From NCBI GenBank assembly GCA_965653225.1, contig CBFGZI010000142.1:1-9054 (forward strand): a stretch of 9,054 nucleotides of DNA, written 5' to 3'. This document shows positions 1 to 5,965 of this stretch, one piece after another. The notes beneath the pieces are model-generated. The model had not been told where the DNA came from and did no database searches. It worked only from the letters and a program-made list of their open reading frames with translations. A program made the translations under genes and the position numbers. Positions within the stretch are counted from its first letter, which is position 1, and every line of letters begins with the position of its first letter. The stretch comes from JALZDI01 sp965653225 (GTDB lineage: Bacteria; Actinomycetota; Actinomycetes; Propionibacteriales; Nocardioidaceae).

Positions 1-19
1 GACCGGCGCGAGGACCCAG

Positions 20-1303
20 ATGGAACCCGACGCAACGACAACGGACACGACCGACGCGCGGGTGGAGGCACCCCCGGACGCGGCGGGCGCTGAAGGTGCG
101 ACGGAGCACAGTCCCTCGGAGTCGACCTGGTCACCACAGGCGCGCCACCCAGACAGCACGGGCGACACCGACGGCCAGCGGGATGAGCCGGTAGCAGGTG
201 AAAGCCGCGATACCCCCGACGCCCCCGAAGCCGTTTCACGTGAAACGACGCCCACGACCGATGAGCAACGGGAGACCATGCCCAACGTTGACGGCCTACC
301 GGACACGGCGACACAGGGAGCCGAGCAGGCCCGCTTCGGCCCGATCCTGGCGCCCACTCCGTCGCCGATGACGGCCGCCGAGATCGCGGCGGACTCCGGC
401 ACGACCTATGCGGACCCGACGACGCCGATGGCGTCCGCGACCCATGAGGAACTACGGACCTCGAACAAGGCCGACCATGCGCTGCCCCGCCCCAAGGAGC
501 CGCGCGTCATGGTGATCGCCAACCAGAAGGGTGGCGTCGGCAAGACCACCACCACCGTGAACATGGCGGCGGCACTCGCCCAGCACGGCCTGCGGGCGCT
601 CATCATCGACCTCGACCCGCAGGGGAACGCGTCCACTGCACTCGGGATCGACCACTCCGCGGGAACGCCCGGGGTGTACGAGGTGATGGGCGACGGCACC
701 CCGATGAAGGAAGTCATCCGGCAGTGCCCGGACGTGCCGAACCTGTACGGGGTCCCGGCGACCATCGACCTCGCCGGTGCCGAGATCGAGCTGGTGTCGC
801 TCGTGGCCCGCGAGTCGCGTCTCCGCAAGGCGCTGGACGCGTACCTGACCTCGGTGCAGGACAGCGACGAGCGGTTCGACTACGTGTTCATCGACTGTCC
901 GCCGTCGTTGGGCCTGCTCACGATCAACGCCCTGGTGGCCGGTCGGGAGATGCTGATCCCGATCCAGTGCGAGTACTACGCCCTCGAGGGCGTGACCCAG
1001 TTGCTGCGCAACGTGGACATGGTGCGCGCGCACCTGAATCCTGAGCTGCTGGTCTCGACCATCGTCCTCACGATGTACGACGGACGCACCCGGCTGGCCG
1101 CCGGCGTCGCCGACGAGGTACGCCAGCACTTCGGCGACCTGGTCCTGAAGACCGCGATCCCACGTTCGGTGCGGATCTCGGAGGCTCCGAGCTACGGCCA
1201 GACCGTGCTCACCTACGACCCCACCTCGACCGGTGCACTCTCGTACCTCGAGGCTGCCCGTGAACTCGCCACGCACGCCACTCAGCAGACGGAGGCACAG
1301 TGA
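20..1303 (+). CDS. parA: Chromosome-partitioning ATPase ParA (Soj family)
   Basis: This ATPase drives origin segregation with ParB bound at parS. Binding the nucleoid in the ATP form is established for the family. The 427-residue product has two parts. Residues 1-160 are a Thr/Pro/Asp/Glu-rich, low-complexity extension expected to be disordered. Residues 161-420 are the ParA/MinD-type core, with deviant Walker A KGGVGKTT (170-177, signature lysine K170), Walker A' LIIDLDPQGNAS (195-206) and Walker B VFIDCPPSLG (289-298), followed by the typical QCEYYALEG and IPRSVRISEAP segments. The start is ATG at 20 with GAGGA at 10-14, a 5-nt spacing. The frame stays open to the left edge, so a start further upstream cannot be excluded, and ATG 278 is a weaker alternative. 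The stop overlaps the parB start by 4 bp. In related genomes rsmG lies upstream; here that is outside the window. The extension codes for VSRET, which is the parS site read as protein, as in the M. tuberculosis ParA I remember. Confidence 0.96.
   Translation: MEPDATTTDTTDARVEAPPDAAGAEGATEHSPSESTWSPQARHPDSTGDTDGQRDEPVAGESRDTPDAPEAVSRETTPTTDEQRETMPNVDGLPDTATQGAEQARFGPILAPTPSPMTAAEIAADSGTTYADPTTPMASATHEELRTSNKADHALPRPKEPRVMVIANQKGGVGKTTTTVNMAAALAQHGLRALIIDLDPQGNASTALGIDHSAGTPGVYEVMGDGTPMKEVIRQCPDVPNLYGVPATIDLAGAEIELVSLVARESRLRKALDAYLTSVQDSDERFDYVFIDCPPSLGLLTINALVAGREMLIPIQCEYYALEGVTQLLRNVDMVRAHLNPELLVSTIVLTMYDGRTRLAAGVADEVRQHFGDLVLKTAIPRSVRISEAPSYGQTVLTYDPTSTGALSYLEAARELATHATQQTEAQ
232..247. promoter_or_regulatory. 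parS: parS centromere site (ParB-binding palindrome)
   Basis: CGTTTCACGTGAAACG is a perfect 16-bp palindrome whose inner 14 bases equal the actinobacterial parS consensus GTTTCACGTGAAAC. It is inside the parA reading frame and encodes Val-Ser-Arg-Glu-Thr (ParA residues 72-76). ParB is expected to load here as a CTP-dependent clamp and spread. No second full site occurs in the window. Confidence 0.95.
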
Positions 1304-2319
1304 ACACACGTCGAGGCCTGGGCCGTGGGCTCGGTGCGCTGATTCCGACCGCCGCGGAGGAGGAGGCCCGCACCGGCGCGGCTTCGGCAGTCGCCGCGGG
1401 TGTCGGCAACTACGGCACGCATGAGGCGGACGCTGGTCACAACGGCGCGTCGGCGCCGGCGGCCGGGGGCGACCTGAACCAGGTCGACGGTGCCCGGTTC
1501 GCGGAGATCCCCGTCGAGAAGGTCACGCCCAACCCTCGGCAGCCTCGTGAGGTGTTCGAGGAAGAGGCGATGGCCGAGCTGGTGCACTCGATCAAGGAGG
1601 TCGGGCTCCTCCAGCCGGTCGTCGTGCGTCCGGTCGAGGAGGGCCGCTTCGAGCTCATCATGGGTGAGCGCCGCTGGCGGGCCACCAAGGACGCCGGCCT
1701 GGAGACGATCCCCGCGATCGTGCGCGACACCAGCGACGACGCGATGCTGCGCGACGCTCTGCTGGAGAACCTGCACCGGGCCCAGCTCAACCCGCTGGAG
1801 GAGGCGGCGGCCTACCAGCAGCTGCTGGACGACTTCGGCTGCACGCACGACGAGCTGGCCGGACGCATCGGTCGCTCGCGCCCGCAGATCTCCAACACCC
1901 TGCGGCTGCTGCGGCTGTCGCCGCCGGTACAGCGCCGCGTCGCCGCCGGCGTGCTGTCGGCGGGCCACGCACGCGCGCTGGTCGGGATCGAGGAGGAGGA
2001 CGCCCAGGACCGGCTGGCCGGCCGGGTGGTGTCCGAAGGCCTGTCGGTGCGGGCGCTCGAGGAGATGATCGCGGTGGGCACCGGCGAGGACGGCGCGTCT
2101 CGTCGCAGCCGCCCGCGCAAGCCGGTGGCACCGGGACTGGCCGACCTCGGCGAGCGACTGAGCGAGCGGTTCGAGACCAGGGTGAAGGTCGACCTGGGCC
2201 AGAAGAAGGGGCGCATCACCGTCGAGTTCGCGTCGCTGGACGACCTGCGGCGCATCGTCGAGATCATGGACCCGACAAGCGACGTAGCGCTGGATGGATC
2301 CACCGACTTGGCGATGTGA
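1300..2319 (+). CDS. parB: Chromosome-partitioning CTPase and parS-binding protein ParB
   Basis: The product (339 residues) binds parS, hydrolyses CTP as a sliding clamp and stimulates ParA. The N-terminus has the basic ParA-stimulating peptide RRGLGRGLGALIP (4-16), then an Ala/Gly-rich linker (about 18-66). The N-terminal CTP-binding domain follows, with GERRWRA (122-128) and ENLHRAQLNPLEEA (156-169). A central helix-turn-helix for parS spans about 181-206 (DELAGRIGRSRPQISNTLRL), and a C-terminal dimerisation domain covers about 280-325. The start is GTG at 1300, preceded by GGAGG at 1291-1295. It overlaps the parA stop as GTGA, implying translational coupling. All key family motifs are intact and the length is normal for actinobacteria. 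Identification is by motif and is near certain. Confidence 0.97.
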   Translation: MNTRRGLGRGLGALIPTAAEEEARTGAASAVAAGVGNYGTHEADAGHNGASAPAAGGDLNQVDGARFAEIPVEKVTPNPRQPREVFEEEAMAELVHSIKEVGLLQPVVVRPVEEGRFELIMGERRWRATKDAGLETIPAIVRDTSDDAMLRDALLENLHRAQLNPLEEAAAYQQLLDDFGCTHDELAGRIGRSRPQISNTLRLLRLSPPVQRRVAAGVLSAGHARALVGIEEEDAQDRLAGRVVSEGLSVRALEEMIAVGTGEDGASRRSRPRKPVAPGLADLGERLSERFETRVKVDLGQKKGRITVEFASLDDLRRIVEIMDPTSDVALDGSTDLAM

Positions 2320-2327
2320 CGTCCAAC

Positions 2328-2353
2328 CGACGAAGCGATGAGTCGCTTTGTCG
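2328..2353 (+). terminator. Hairpin just after parB, candidate parAB terminator
   Basis: The arms CGACGAAGCGA (2328-2338) and TCGCTTTGTCG (2343-2353) pair over 11 bp with one G-U wobble around the loop TGAG. The hairpin begins 9 bases after the parB stop. No U-tract follows, which is common for actinobacterial terminators. Its 3' arm also forms half of the 12-bp palindrome TTTGTCGACAAA (2347-2358). It overlaps the first two units of the 16-bp repeat, so it could instead be a protein-binding site. Confidence 0.55.
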
Positions 2354-2460
2354 ACAAACTGCTAGATCAGCAAATGTCTCAAGCGATAAGCATCTGAAGA
2401 CACAAGCAGACGCAGCGACAAGTAACCGAGACGATAAGGCTGCCTGCCGACAGGGCTGCC
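2333..2460. repeat. Degenerate tandem repeat, 16-bp period, about eight units
   Basis: Units start at 2333, 2349, 2365, 2381, 2397, 2413, 2429 and 2445. Unit positions 4-10 read CGATGAG, CGACAAA, CAGCAAA, CGATAAG, ACACAAG, CGACAAG, CGATAAG and CGACAGG. The core is therefore CGAYAAG, with C in 7 of 8 units, A at the third core base in 7, a pyrimidine in all 8 and AA strongly kept. Unit position 15 is a pyrimidine in all 8. By hand count 61 of 128 bases are A or T, far above the flanking genes. The period is not a multiple of 3, so it is not a coding repeat. It fills nearly the whole parB-ddl convergent spacer. Its function is unknown. Confidence 0.65.
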
Positions 2461-2479
2461 CGAAGTTGCAGCACTCCTG
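2451..2479 (-). terminator. Hairpin just after ddl, candidate terminator
   Basis: CAGGGCTGC (2451-2459) pairs with GCAGC (2468-2472) and CCTG (2476-2479): nine base pairs, a 3-base bulge (2473-2475) and an 8-base loop. It lies 3 bases beyond the ddl stop on the minus strand. There is no clear U-tract. With the parB-side hairpin it would insulate the two convergent operons. Confidence 0.45.
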
Positions 2480-2482
2480 GGA

Positions 2483-3439
2483 TCAGTGCCGGGCGACCGC
2501 GGCGCGCACCAGGTCGGCGCACACGTCACCGAGGTCGAGACCCTCGGCCTCGATCGACAGCGGCACCAGCGAGGTCTCGGTCATCCCCGGTGCCACATTC
2601 ACCTCGAGGAACCAGACCTCACCGGAGTCATCGACGATCAGGTCTGACCGGGAGAAGTCGCGCAGTCCCAGCGTGGCGTGCGCCGTCACCGCCACCGCCG
2701 CGCAGGCGCGGGCCACGTCGTCGGACAGCTTCGCCGGCACAACGAACTCGGTCGACCCGGCGGTGTAGCGCGCGCTGTAGTCGTAGAACCCTCCGTCGGG
2801 CCGGATCTCCACCGCCGGCAGTGCCCGCGGGCCCGCCCCGGTGTCGACCACCGGCACCGACACCTCCGTACCGGCGACGAACCGCTCGACCAGGGCGACC
2901 GGGCCGTAGGCGAAACAGCCCACCATCGCGCCCGGCAGGTCGGCGACGTCGCGCACCACCGAGCAACCCAGCGCCGAGCCGCTGCGCACGGGCTTGACCA
3001 CCAGCGGAAGCCCGAGGCTCGCGACCAGCGCCTCCATCATCGCCGCGGCACCGACCTCGCGGAACGTCTCGTGCGGCAGCGTCACCCCGTGCGGCGTCGA
3101 CAGGCCGGCCCGGGACACCAGGGTCTTGGCCACCGGCTTGTCGAACGCGATCCGGGAGGCGTCGGGCCGCGAGCCCACGTACGGCAGCCCGAGCAGCTCG
3201 AGCACCTCCCGCAGCGCGCCGTCCTCACCGGTCTCGCCGTGCAGCAGCGGGAAGACGCACGCCGGACGGTCGCTACGCAGCGCGGCCAGCAGGGTGGCGT
3301 CGACGTCGCGCTCCTCCACGTCGACACCCGAGCCACGCAGGGCCTCGGACACCCGGCGGCCGGACCGCAGCGATACGTCCCGCTCGTGGGACAGGCCGCC
3401 CGCCAGCACGACCACTCGGCCCTCGAACTGCTCCGGCAT
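2483..3439 (-). CDS. ddl: D-alanine--D-alanine ligase family protein (ATP-grasp)
   Basis: This enzyme is predicted to join two D-alanines with ATP in the cytoplasm for peptidoglycan precursors. The product is 318 residues, closer to E. coli DdlB (306) than to the longer actinobacterial DdlA. Visible motifs are GGLSHERDVS with E19, HGETGEDG (67-74), VVKP with K149, GSALG (154-158), YDYSARY (219-225), DFSRSD (261-266) and FLEVNVAPGMTETSL (277-291). Against remembered DdlB these supply the equivalents of E15, S150, Y216, R255, D257, E270 and N272, so catalysis looks possible. Differences are R224 for K215, S153 for E148 and A156 for S151, all at or near the ATP/substrate loops. The start is ATG at 3439 with GGAGAGGAA (3449-3457) upstream. 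It lies 60 bp downstream of the aminotransferase on the same strand. Actinobacteria normally carry another ddl elsewhere, so this may be a paralogue; another amino-acid ligase activity of the fold is less likely. Confidence 0.88.
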   Translation of the reverse strand: MPEQFEGRVVVLAGGLSHERDVSLRSGRRVSEALRGSGVDVEERDVDATLLAALRSDRPACVFPLLHGETGEDGALREVLELLGLPYVGSRPDASRIAFDKPVAKTLVSRAGLSTPHGVTLPHETFREVGAAAMMEALVASLGLPLVVKPVRSGSALGCSVVRDVADLPGAMVGCFAYGPVALVERFVAGTEVSVPVVDTGAGPRALPAVEIRPDGGFYDYSARYTAGSTEFVVPAKLSDDVARACAAVAVTAHATLGLRDFSRSDLIVDDSGEVWFLEVNVAPGMTETSLVPLSIEAEGLDLGDVCADLVRAAVARH

Positions 3440-3472
3440 CGTGGGTGGTTCCTCTCCGCGTACATCGGTGCC

Positions 3473-3492
3473 CCGACCCGGTGCCGGGTCGG
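3473..3492 (-). terminator. Strong hairpin between aminotransferase and ddl
   Basis: CCGACCCG (3473-3480) and CGGGTCGG (3485-3492) pair perfectly over 8 bp around the 4-base loop GTGC. The hairpin lies 7 bases beyond the aminotransferase stop and 33 bases before the ddl start. No U-tract follows on the minus strand. It may be a partial terminator or an RNA-processing or stability element that makes ddl expression differ from that of the upstream gene. Confidence 0.5.
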
Positions 3493-3499
3493 CGACCGC

Positions 3500-4834
3500 C
3501 TAGGTCAGGTCGGTGTTCGGCGTGTCGTAGGAGGGTGCGATCGGGTGCGGTGCCGCGCCGAACACCTCGCGCAGCTCCAGCTCCTGCTCGATCACCCCGG
3601 CCAGCCGGCGCACGCCCTCGCGGATCCGCTCCGGCGTGGGGTAGCAGTACGACAGCCGCATGCACGAGCTGCCGAACCCGTCGGCGTAGAACGCTGTCCC
3701 CGGCACGTACGCCACCCGCGCGGTCACCGCGCGCGGAAGCATCGCCTTGGCGTCCAGACCCGGCGGCAGCGTGAGCCAGACGTAGAACCCACCGGTCGGG
3801 ACCGTCCAGGTGGTGCCCTCGGGCATCAGGTCGGCGAGAGACGCGAGCATCGCGTCGCGGCGCTCGAGGTACATCTCCCGGAACTGCTTCACCTGGCCGC
3901 GCCAGTCGTAGCCGGCCAGGTAGGCCGACACCATCTGCTGGCTGAACGTGGGTGGGCACAGCGTCGCCGACTCCTGCGCCAGCACGAGCTTCTCGCGTAC
4001 GGCGTGCGGGGCCAGCACCCAGCCGACCCGCATCCCCGGAGCGAACGTCTTCGAGAACGACCCGAGGTAGACCACGTGGTCGGCCTCGTCGGCGCGCAGC
4101 GAGCGGAACGGCTCGGCGTCGAAGCCGAGAAGCCCGTACGGGTTGTCCTCGAGCACCAGCAGGTCGGCCTCGCGACAGATGTCGAGCACCTCGCGACGAC
4201 GCGGCGTGGACAGCGAGACGCCCGCGGGGTTGTGGTAGTTCGGGATCGTGTAGAGGAACTTCGGCCGCTTGCCGGCCGCGGTGACGGCGGCCAGTGCATC
4301 GCGCAGTGCGTCCGGGCGCAGGCCGTCGTCGTCCATCTCCACGTGCACGACGTCGCACTCGTACGCGCGGAACACCCCGAGCGCTCCGACATAGCTCGGC
4401 GCCTCGCAGATGACCACGTCACCGGGGTCACAGAAGATCCGGGTCACCAGGTCGACCGCCTGCTGCGACCCGACCGTCACCACCACGTCGTCGGGGTGGG
4501 CGTCGATGCCCTCCAGCCCCATCACGTCGCAGATCTGCTCGCGCAGCCGTGGGTCGCCCTGCCCGGAGCTGTACTGCATCGCCTGCGCACCGCGCTCGGC
4601 CACCAGCTCGTGCACGAGGCTGCCGATCGTGTCCAGCGGGAGACCGGAGATGTTGGGCATGCCGCCGGCCAGCGAGACCACCTCGGGCCGGCTGGCCACG
4701 GAGAACAGCGCACGGATCTCGGACGCGGTCATCCCGTGGGTACGAGCGGCGTAGCGGTCGACGTAGGAGTCCAGGCGCGTCTCGCGCGCCGGCCGTGCCG
4801 GCGTGCGCGATTGCTCTGACTGCTCGGACTGCAT
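3500..4834 (-). CDS. PLP-dependent aminotransferase, fold type I (LysN/MocR-like)
   Basis: This enzyme (444 residues) transfers an amino group between an amino acid and a 2-oxo acid using pyridoxal phosphate. The substrate cannot be read from the sequence. It has SLAGGMPN (54-61), QYSSGQGDPRLREQI (87-101), VGSQQAVDL (121-129), IPNYHNPAG (197-205, N202 near the PLP O3'), LEDNPYG (228-234, D230 and Y233), SFSKTFAPGMRVGW (259-272, K262 the PLP lysine) and CMRLSY (391-396, R393 for the substrate carboxylate). This set resembles 2-aminoadipate/aromatic aminotransferases (LysN, ARO8 type) and the catalytic half of MocR regulators. No N-terminal HTH is present; residues 1-20 are a short Ser/Gln/Arg tail. 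The start is ATG at 4834 with AGGAG (4845-4849) 10 bases upstream. It is first in a two-gene unit with ddl. Its class is certain, its reaction is not; a role in D-amino acid or cell-wall precursor supply is only a guess from the neighbour. Confidence 0.93.
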   Translation of the reverse strand: MQSEQSEQSRTPARPARETRLDSYVDRYAARTHGMTASEIRALFSVASRPEVVSLAGGMPNISGLPLDTIGSLVHELVAERGAQAMQYSSGQGDPRLREQICDVMGLEGIDAHPDDVVVTVGSQQAVDLVTRIFCDPGDVVICEAPSYVGALGVFRAYECDVVHVEMDDDGLRPDALRDALAAVTAAGKRPKFLYTIPNYHNPAGVSLSTPRRREVLDICREADLLVLEDNPYGLLGFDAEPFRSLRADEADHVVYLGSFSKTFAPGMRVGWVLAPHAVREKLVLAQESATLCPPTFSQQMVSAYLAGYDWRGQVKQFREMYLERRDAMLASLADLMPEGTTWTVPTGGFYVWLTLPPGLDAKAMLPRAVTARVAYVPGTAFYADGFGSSCMRLSYCYPTPERIREGVRRLAGVIEQELELREVFGAAPHPIAPSYDTPNTDLT

Positions 4835-4896
4835 GGTTGGCGGGCTCCTGCACTCGACGGCCCCGGTGATCCGAGGGTCTACGATGCCTCATAGCA

Positions 4897-4922
4897 GGAC
4901 GCCCAGCCTACGGCGGGCGTCC
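4897..4922. repeat. Strong inverted repeat in the divergent intergenic region
   Basis: GGACGCCC (4897-4904) pairs with GGGCGTCC (4915-4922). Inside it GCC (4906-4908) pairs with GGC (4912-4914) after a bulged A at 4905, leaving a 3-base loop TAC. The 11-bp stem could be an operator dyad for a repressor of both divergent genes, or an RNA hairpin in the GNAT leader. Confidence 0.6.
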
Positions 4923-4940
4923 CTGTGGTCGGCGGTGACA

Positions 4941-4960
4941 GGCCGTCCCGCGAGACGGCC
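4941..4960 (+). repeat. Inverted repeat before GNAT ribosome site
   Basis: GGCCGTC (4941-4947) and GACGGCC (4954-4960) form a perfect 7-bp stem with a 6-base loop. GGCG and then TTTT (4965-4968) follow, just before the GGGAG ribosome-binding site (4969-4973). The layout is attenuator-like, but the T-run is short and offset. A dimer-binding site is equally possible. Confidence 0.4.
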
Positions 4961-4980
4961 GGCGTTTTGGGAGTCGCGGC

Positions 4981-5631
4981 ATGGCGCGTCGCATGGTCAG
5001 CCTCACGCTGGACAACATCGACGACCTCCCCTCCCGGTGCCGCAACTGCGTGTTCTGGGAGCTCGACCCCGTCGCCGGCCGCCGGGCCGTCGAGGCCGGT
5101 GACCCCGCGCTGGAGAAGGAGGCGTGGCTGTCCGCGGTGCTCCTCGACTGGGGGTCGTGCGGGCGGCTGGCCTACGTCGACAAGGTGCCGGCCGGCTACG
5201 TGCTGTACGCCCCGCCGACCCACGTGCCGCGCTCGGTGGCGTTCCCGACCTCGCCGGTCAGCGCCGACGCGGTCATGCTCATCACCGGCTACATCCTGCC
5301 GGAGTTCCGCGGTGGCGGGCTGGGACGCGTGCTGGTGCAGACCGTGGCCAAGGACCTGATCAAGCGCGGCGGCATCCGGGCGATCGAGGCGTTCGGCCGG
5401 GCCGAGGGCCGCGAGCTGGCCAAGTCGGAGACGGGCCGCTGCGTGGTGCCCGCCGACTACCTCACCGCGGTCGGCTTCAAGACCGTGCGGCCACACCCCC
5501 GGTTCCCGCGGCTGCGGCTGGAGCTGCGCAACGCGGTGACCTGGCGCGAGGACGTGGAGGTCGCCTTGGAGCGGCTCCTGGGGTCGATGCGTCCCGAGCC
5601 GGTACGCCGGCCGGCCGCCCCAGTCCGCTGA
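4981..5631 (+). CDS. GNAT-family N-acetyltransferase with N-terminal CxxC
   Basis: This is a predicted acetyl-CoA-dependent acyltransferase of unknown acceptor (216 residues). The acetyl-CoA motif A is recognisable as YILPEFRGGGLGRVLVQTVA (104-123), where R110-G-G-G-L-G-R holds the pyrophosphate. The following AIEAFGRAEG (134-143) and YLTAVGF (160-166) match the later strands and the usual terminal helix and Tyr/Phe region. The N-terminus LDNIDDLPSRCRNCVFWELDP contains a CxxC pair (C20, C23), and further cysteines are C60 and C154. That head is typical of a family I associate with the parB-adjacent gene of many actinobacteria, including M. tuberculosis Rv3916c, as a memory-based match. The start is ATG at 4981 with GGGAG 7 bases upstream. 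ATG 4993 is possible but worse placed. The gene stands alone on its strand, and the tail from about 200 is Pro/Arg-rich. Confidence 0.9.
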   Translation: MARRMVSLTLDNIDDLPSRCRNCVFWELDPVAGRRAVEAGDPALEKEAWLSAVLLDWGSCGRLAYVDKVPAGYVLYAPPTHVPRSVAFPTSPVSADAVMLITGYILPEFRGGGLGRVLVQTVAKDLIKRGGIRAIEAFGRAEGRELAKSETGRCVVPADYLTAVGFKTVRPHPRFPRLRLELRNAVTWREDVEVALERLLGSMRPEPVRRPAAPVR

Positions 5632-5644
5632 CGCTCTTCGGCCC

Positions 5645-5685
5645 GGCTGGGGTGCGGACCGGCGCGGGTCGCCGGGCAACCAGCC
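5645..5685 (+). terminator. Possible GNAT terminator
   Basis: GGCTGG (5645-5650) pairs with CCAGCC (5680-5685), enclosing the smaller stem GACC/GGTC (5657-5660, 5667-5670). It begins 13 bases after the GNAT stop. There is no U-tract, and a competing pairing of GCCCGG (5641-5646) with CCGGGC (5672-5677) exists. Confidence 0.3.
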
Positions 5686-5707
5686 TCGCTCCTGCGTCGT
5701 TCGGCGG

Positions 5708-5737
5708 CCGGCCCATCCACGCCCGGCCCATCCACGC
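5708..5737. repeat. 15-bp tandem duplication
   Basis: The unit CCGGCCCATCCACGC is present twice, head to tail and without mismatch (5708-5722 and 5723-5737). CGGCCC (5738-5743) then begins a third, degenerate copy. It lies in the gene-free gap and looks like replication slippage. Confidence 0.85.
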
Positions 5738-5815
5738 CGGCCCGCTCGCCGGGCACACGCGTCCATGGCGCCGGTATGCATGACTTCGCCCGCTGTGTGG
5801 CACGACGAGCCCCCC

Positions 5816-5838
5816 GCCGGGTGCCCGTAACACCCGGC
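5816..5838 (-). terminator. 8-bp hairpin in the GNAT-trxA gap
   Basis: GCCGGGTG (5816-5823) and CACCCGGC (5831-5838) pair perfectly around a 7-base loop. On the minus strand it lies about 90 bases beyond the main trx terminator and is followed by a sequence resembling the one after that terminator, so it may be a back-up terminator. Confidence 0.4.
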
Positions 5839-5909
5839 TACATGGCGTCTGGTCGCTCCCCGAGGCTCATGCGCCCAGGGAAGCGCCCGCGAGACCCGGT
5901 TACATGGCG
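5832..5909. repeat. Dispersed direct repeat ACCCGGYTACATGGCG
   Basis: Sixteen-base copies lie at 5832-5847 and 5894-5909 and differ at one pyrimidine. A shorter CATGGCG match is at 5764-5770. A second shared block, CACGACGA followed by a C-rich run, occurs at 5801-5808 and 5917-5924. The arrangement suggests an old partial duplication of about 60-120 bp in the gap. Confidence 0.7.
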
Positions 5910-5924
5910 CGTGGGCCACGACGA

Positions 5925-5965
5925 AGGCCCCGCCCACCGGTGGGTTGAAGCCGGTGACGGGGCCT
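5925..5965 (-). terminator. Terminator of the trxB-trxA unit
   Basis: AGGCCCCG (5925-5932) and CGGGGCCT (5958-5965) form a perfect 8-bp outer stem. CACCGG (5935-5940) and CCGGTG (5951-5956) add a 6-bp inner stem with a 10-base loop. On the minus strand it begins 22 bases after the trxA stop and is followed by TCGTCGTG. The long GC-rich stem with a weak U-tract is typical of actinobacteria. Confidence 0.75.

Larger units (their letters stand above)
4835..4980. promoter_or_regulatory. Divergent control region between aminotransferase and GNAT genes
   Basis: These 146 bp must drive the aminotransferase leftward and the acetyltransferase rightward. Two strong inverted repeats lie here and are listed separately. 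TACGAT (4880-4885) fits a plus-strand -10 box (TANNNT), but no convincing -35 box is seen at the right distance; TCGACG at 4854-4859 is about 20 bp upstream. If that -10 is used, the GNAT leader is about 90 nt and contains both hairpins. No clear minus-strand promoter was found. Confidence 0.45.

Noticed and set aside
198..204. GTGAAAG as a second parS half-site
   Set aside because: It lacks the opposite arm and the terminal C; a single half-site is expected by chance.
2333..2460. The 16-bp array as a CRISPR or as a coding repeat
   Set aside because: Units are contiguous with no unique spacers, far shorter than CRISPR repeats, and 16 is not divisible by 3.
2678..4819. A 713-codon open frame on the plus strand
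   Set aside because: It is antisense to ddl and the aminotransferase, gives a His/Arg/Gly-rich product without family motifs, and reflects the lack of stop codons in high-GC DNA.
5708..5909. Insertion sequence ends or an att site in the gap
   Set aside because: The repeats are direct, not terminal inverted, no transposase or integrase and no tRNA gene is nearby.
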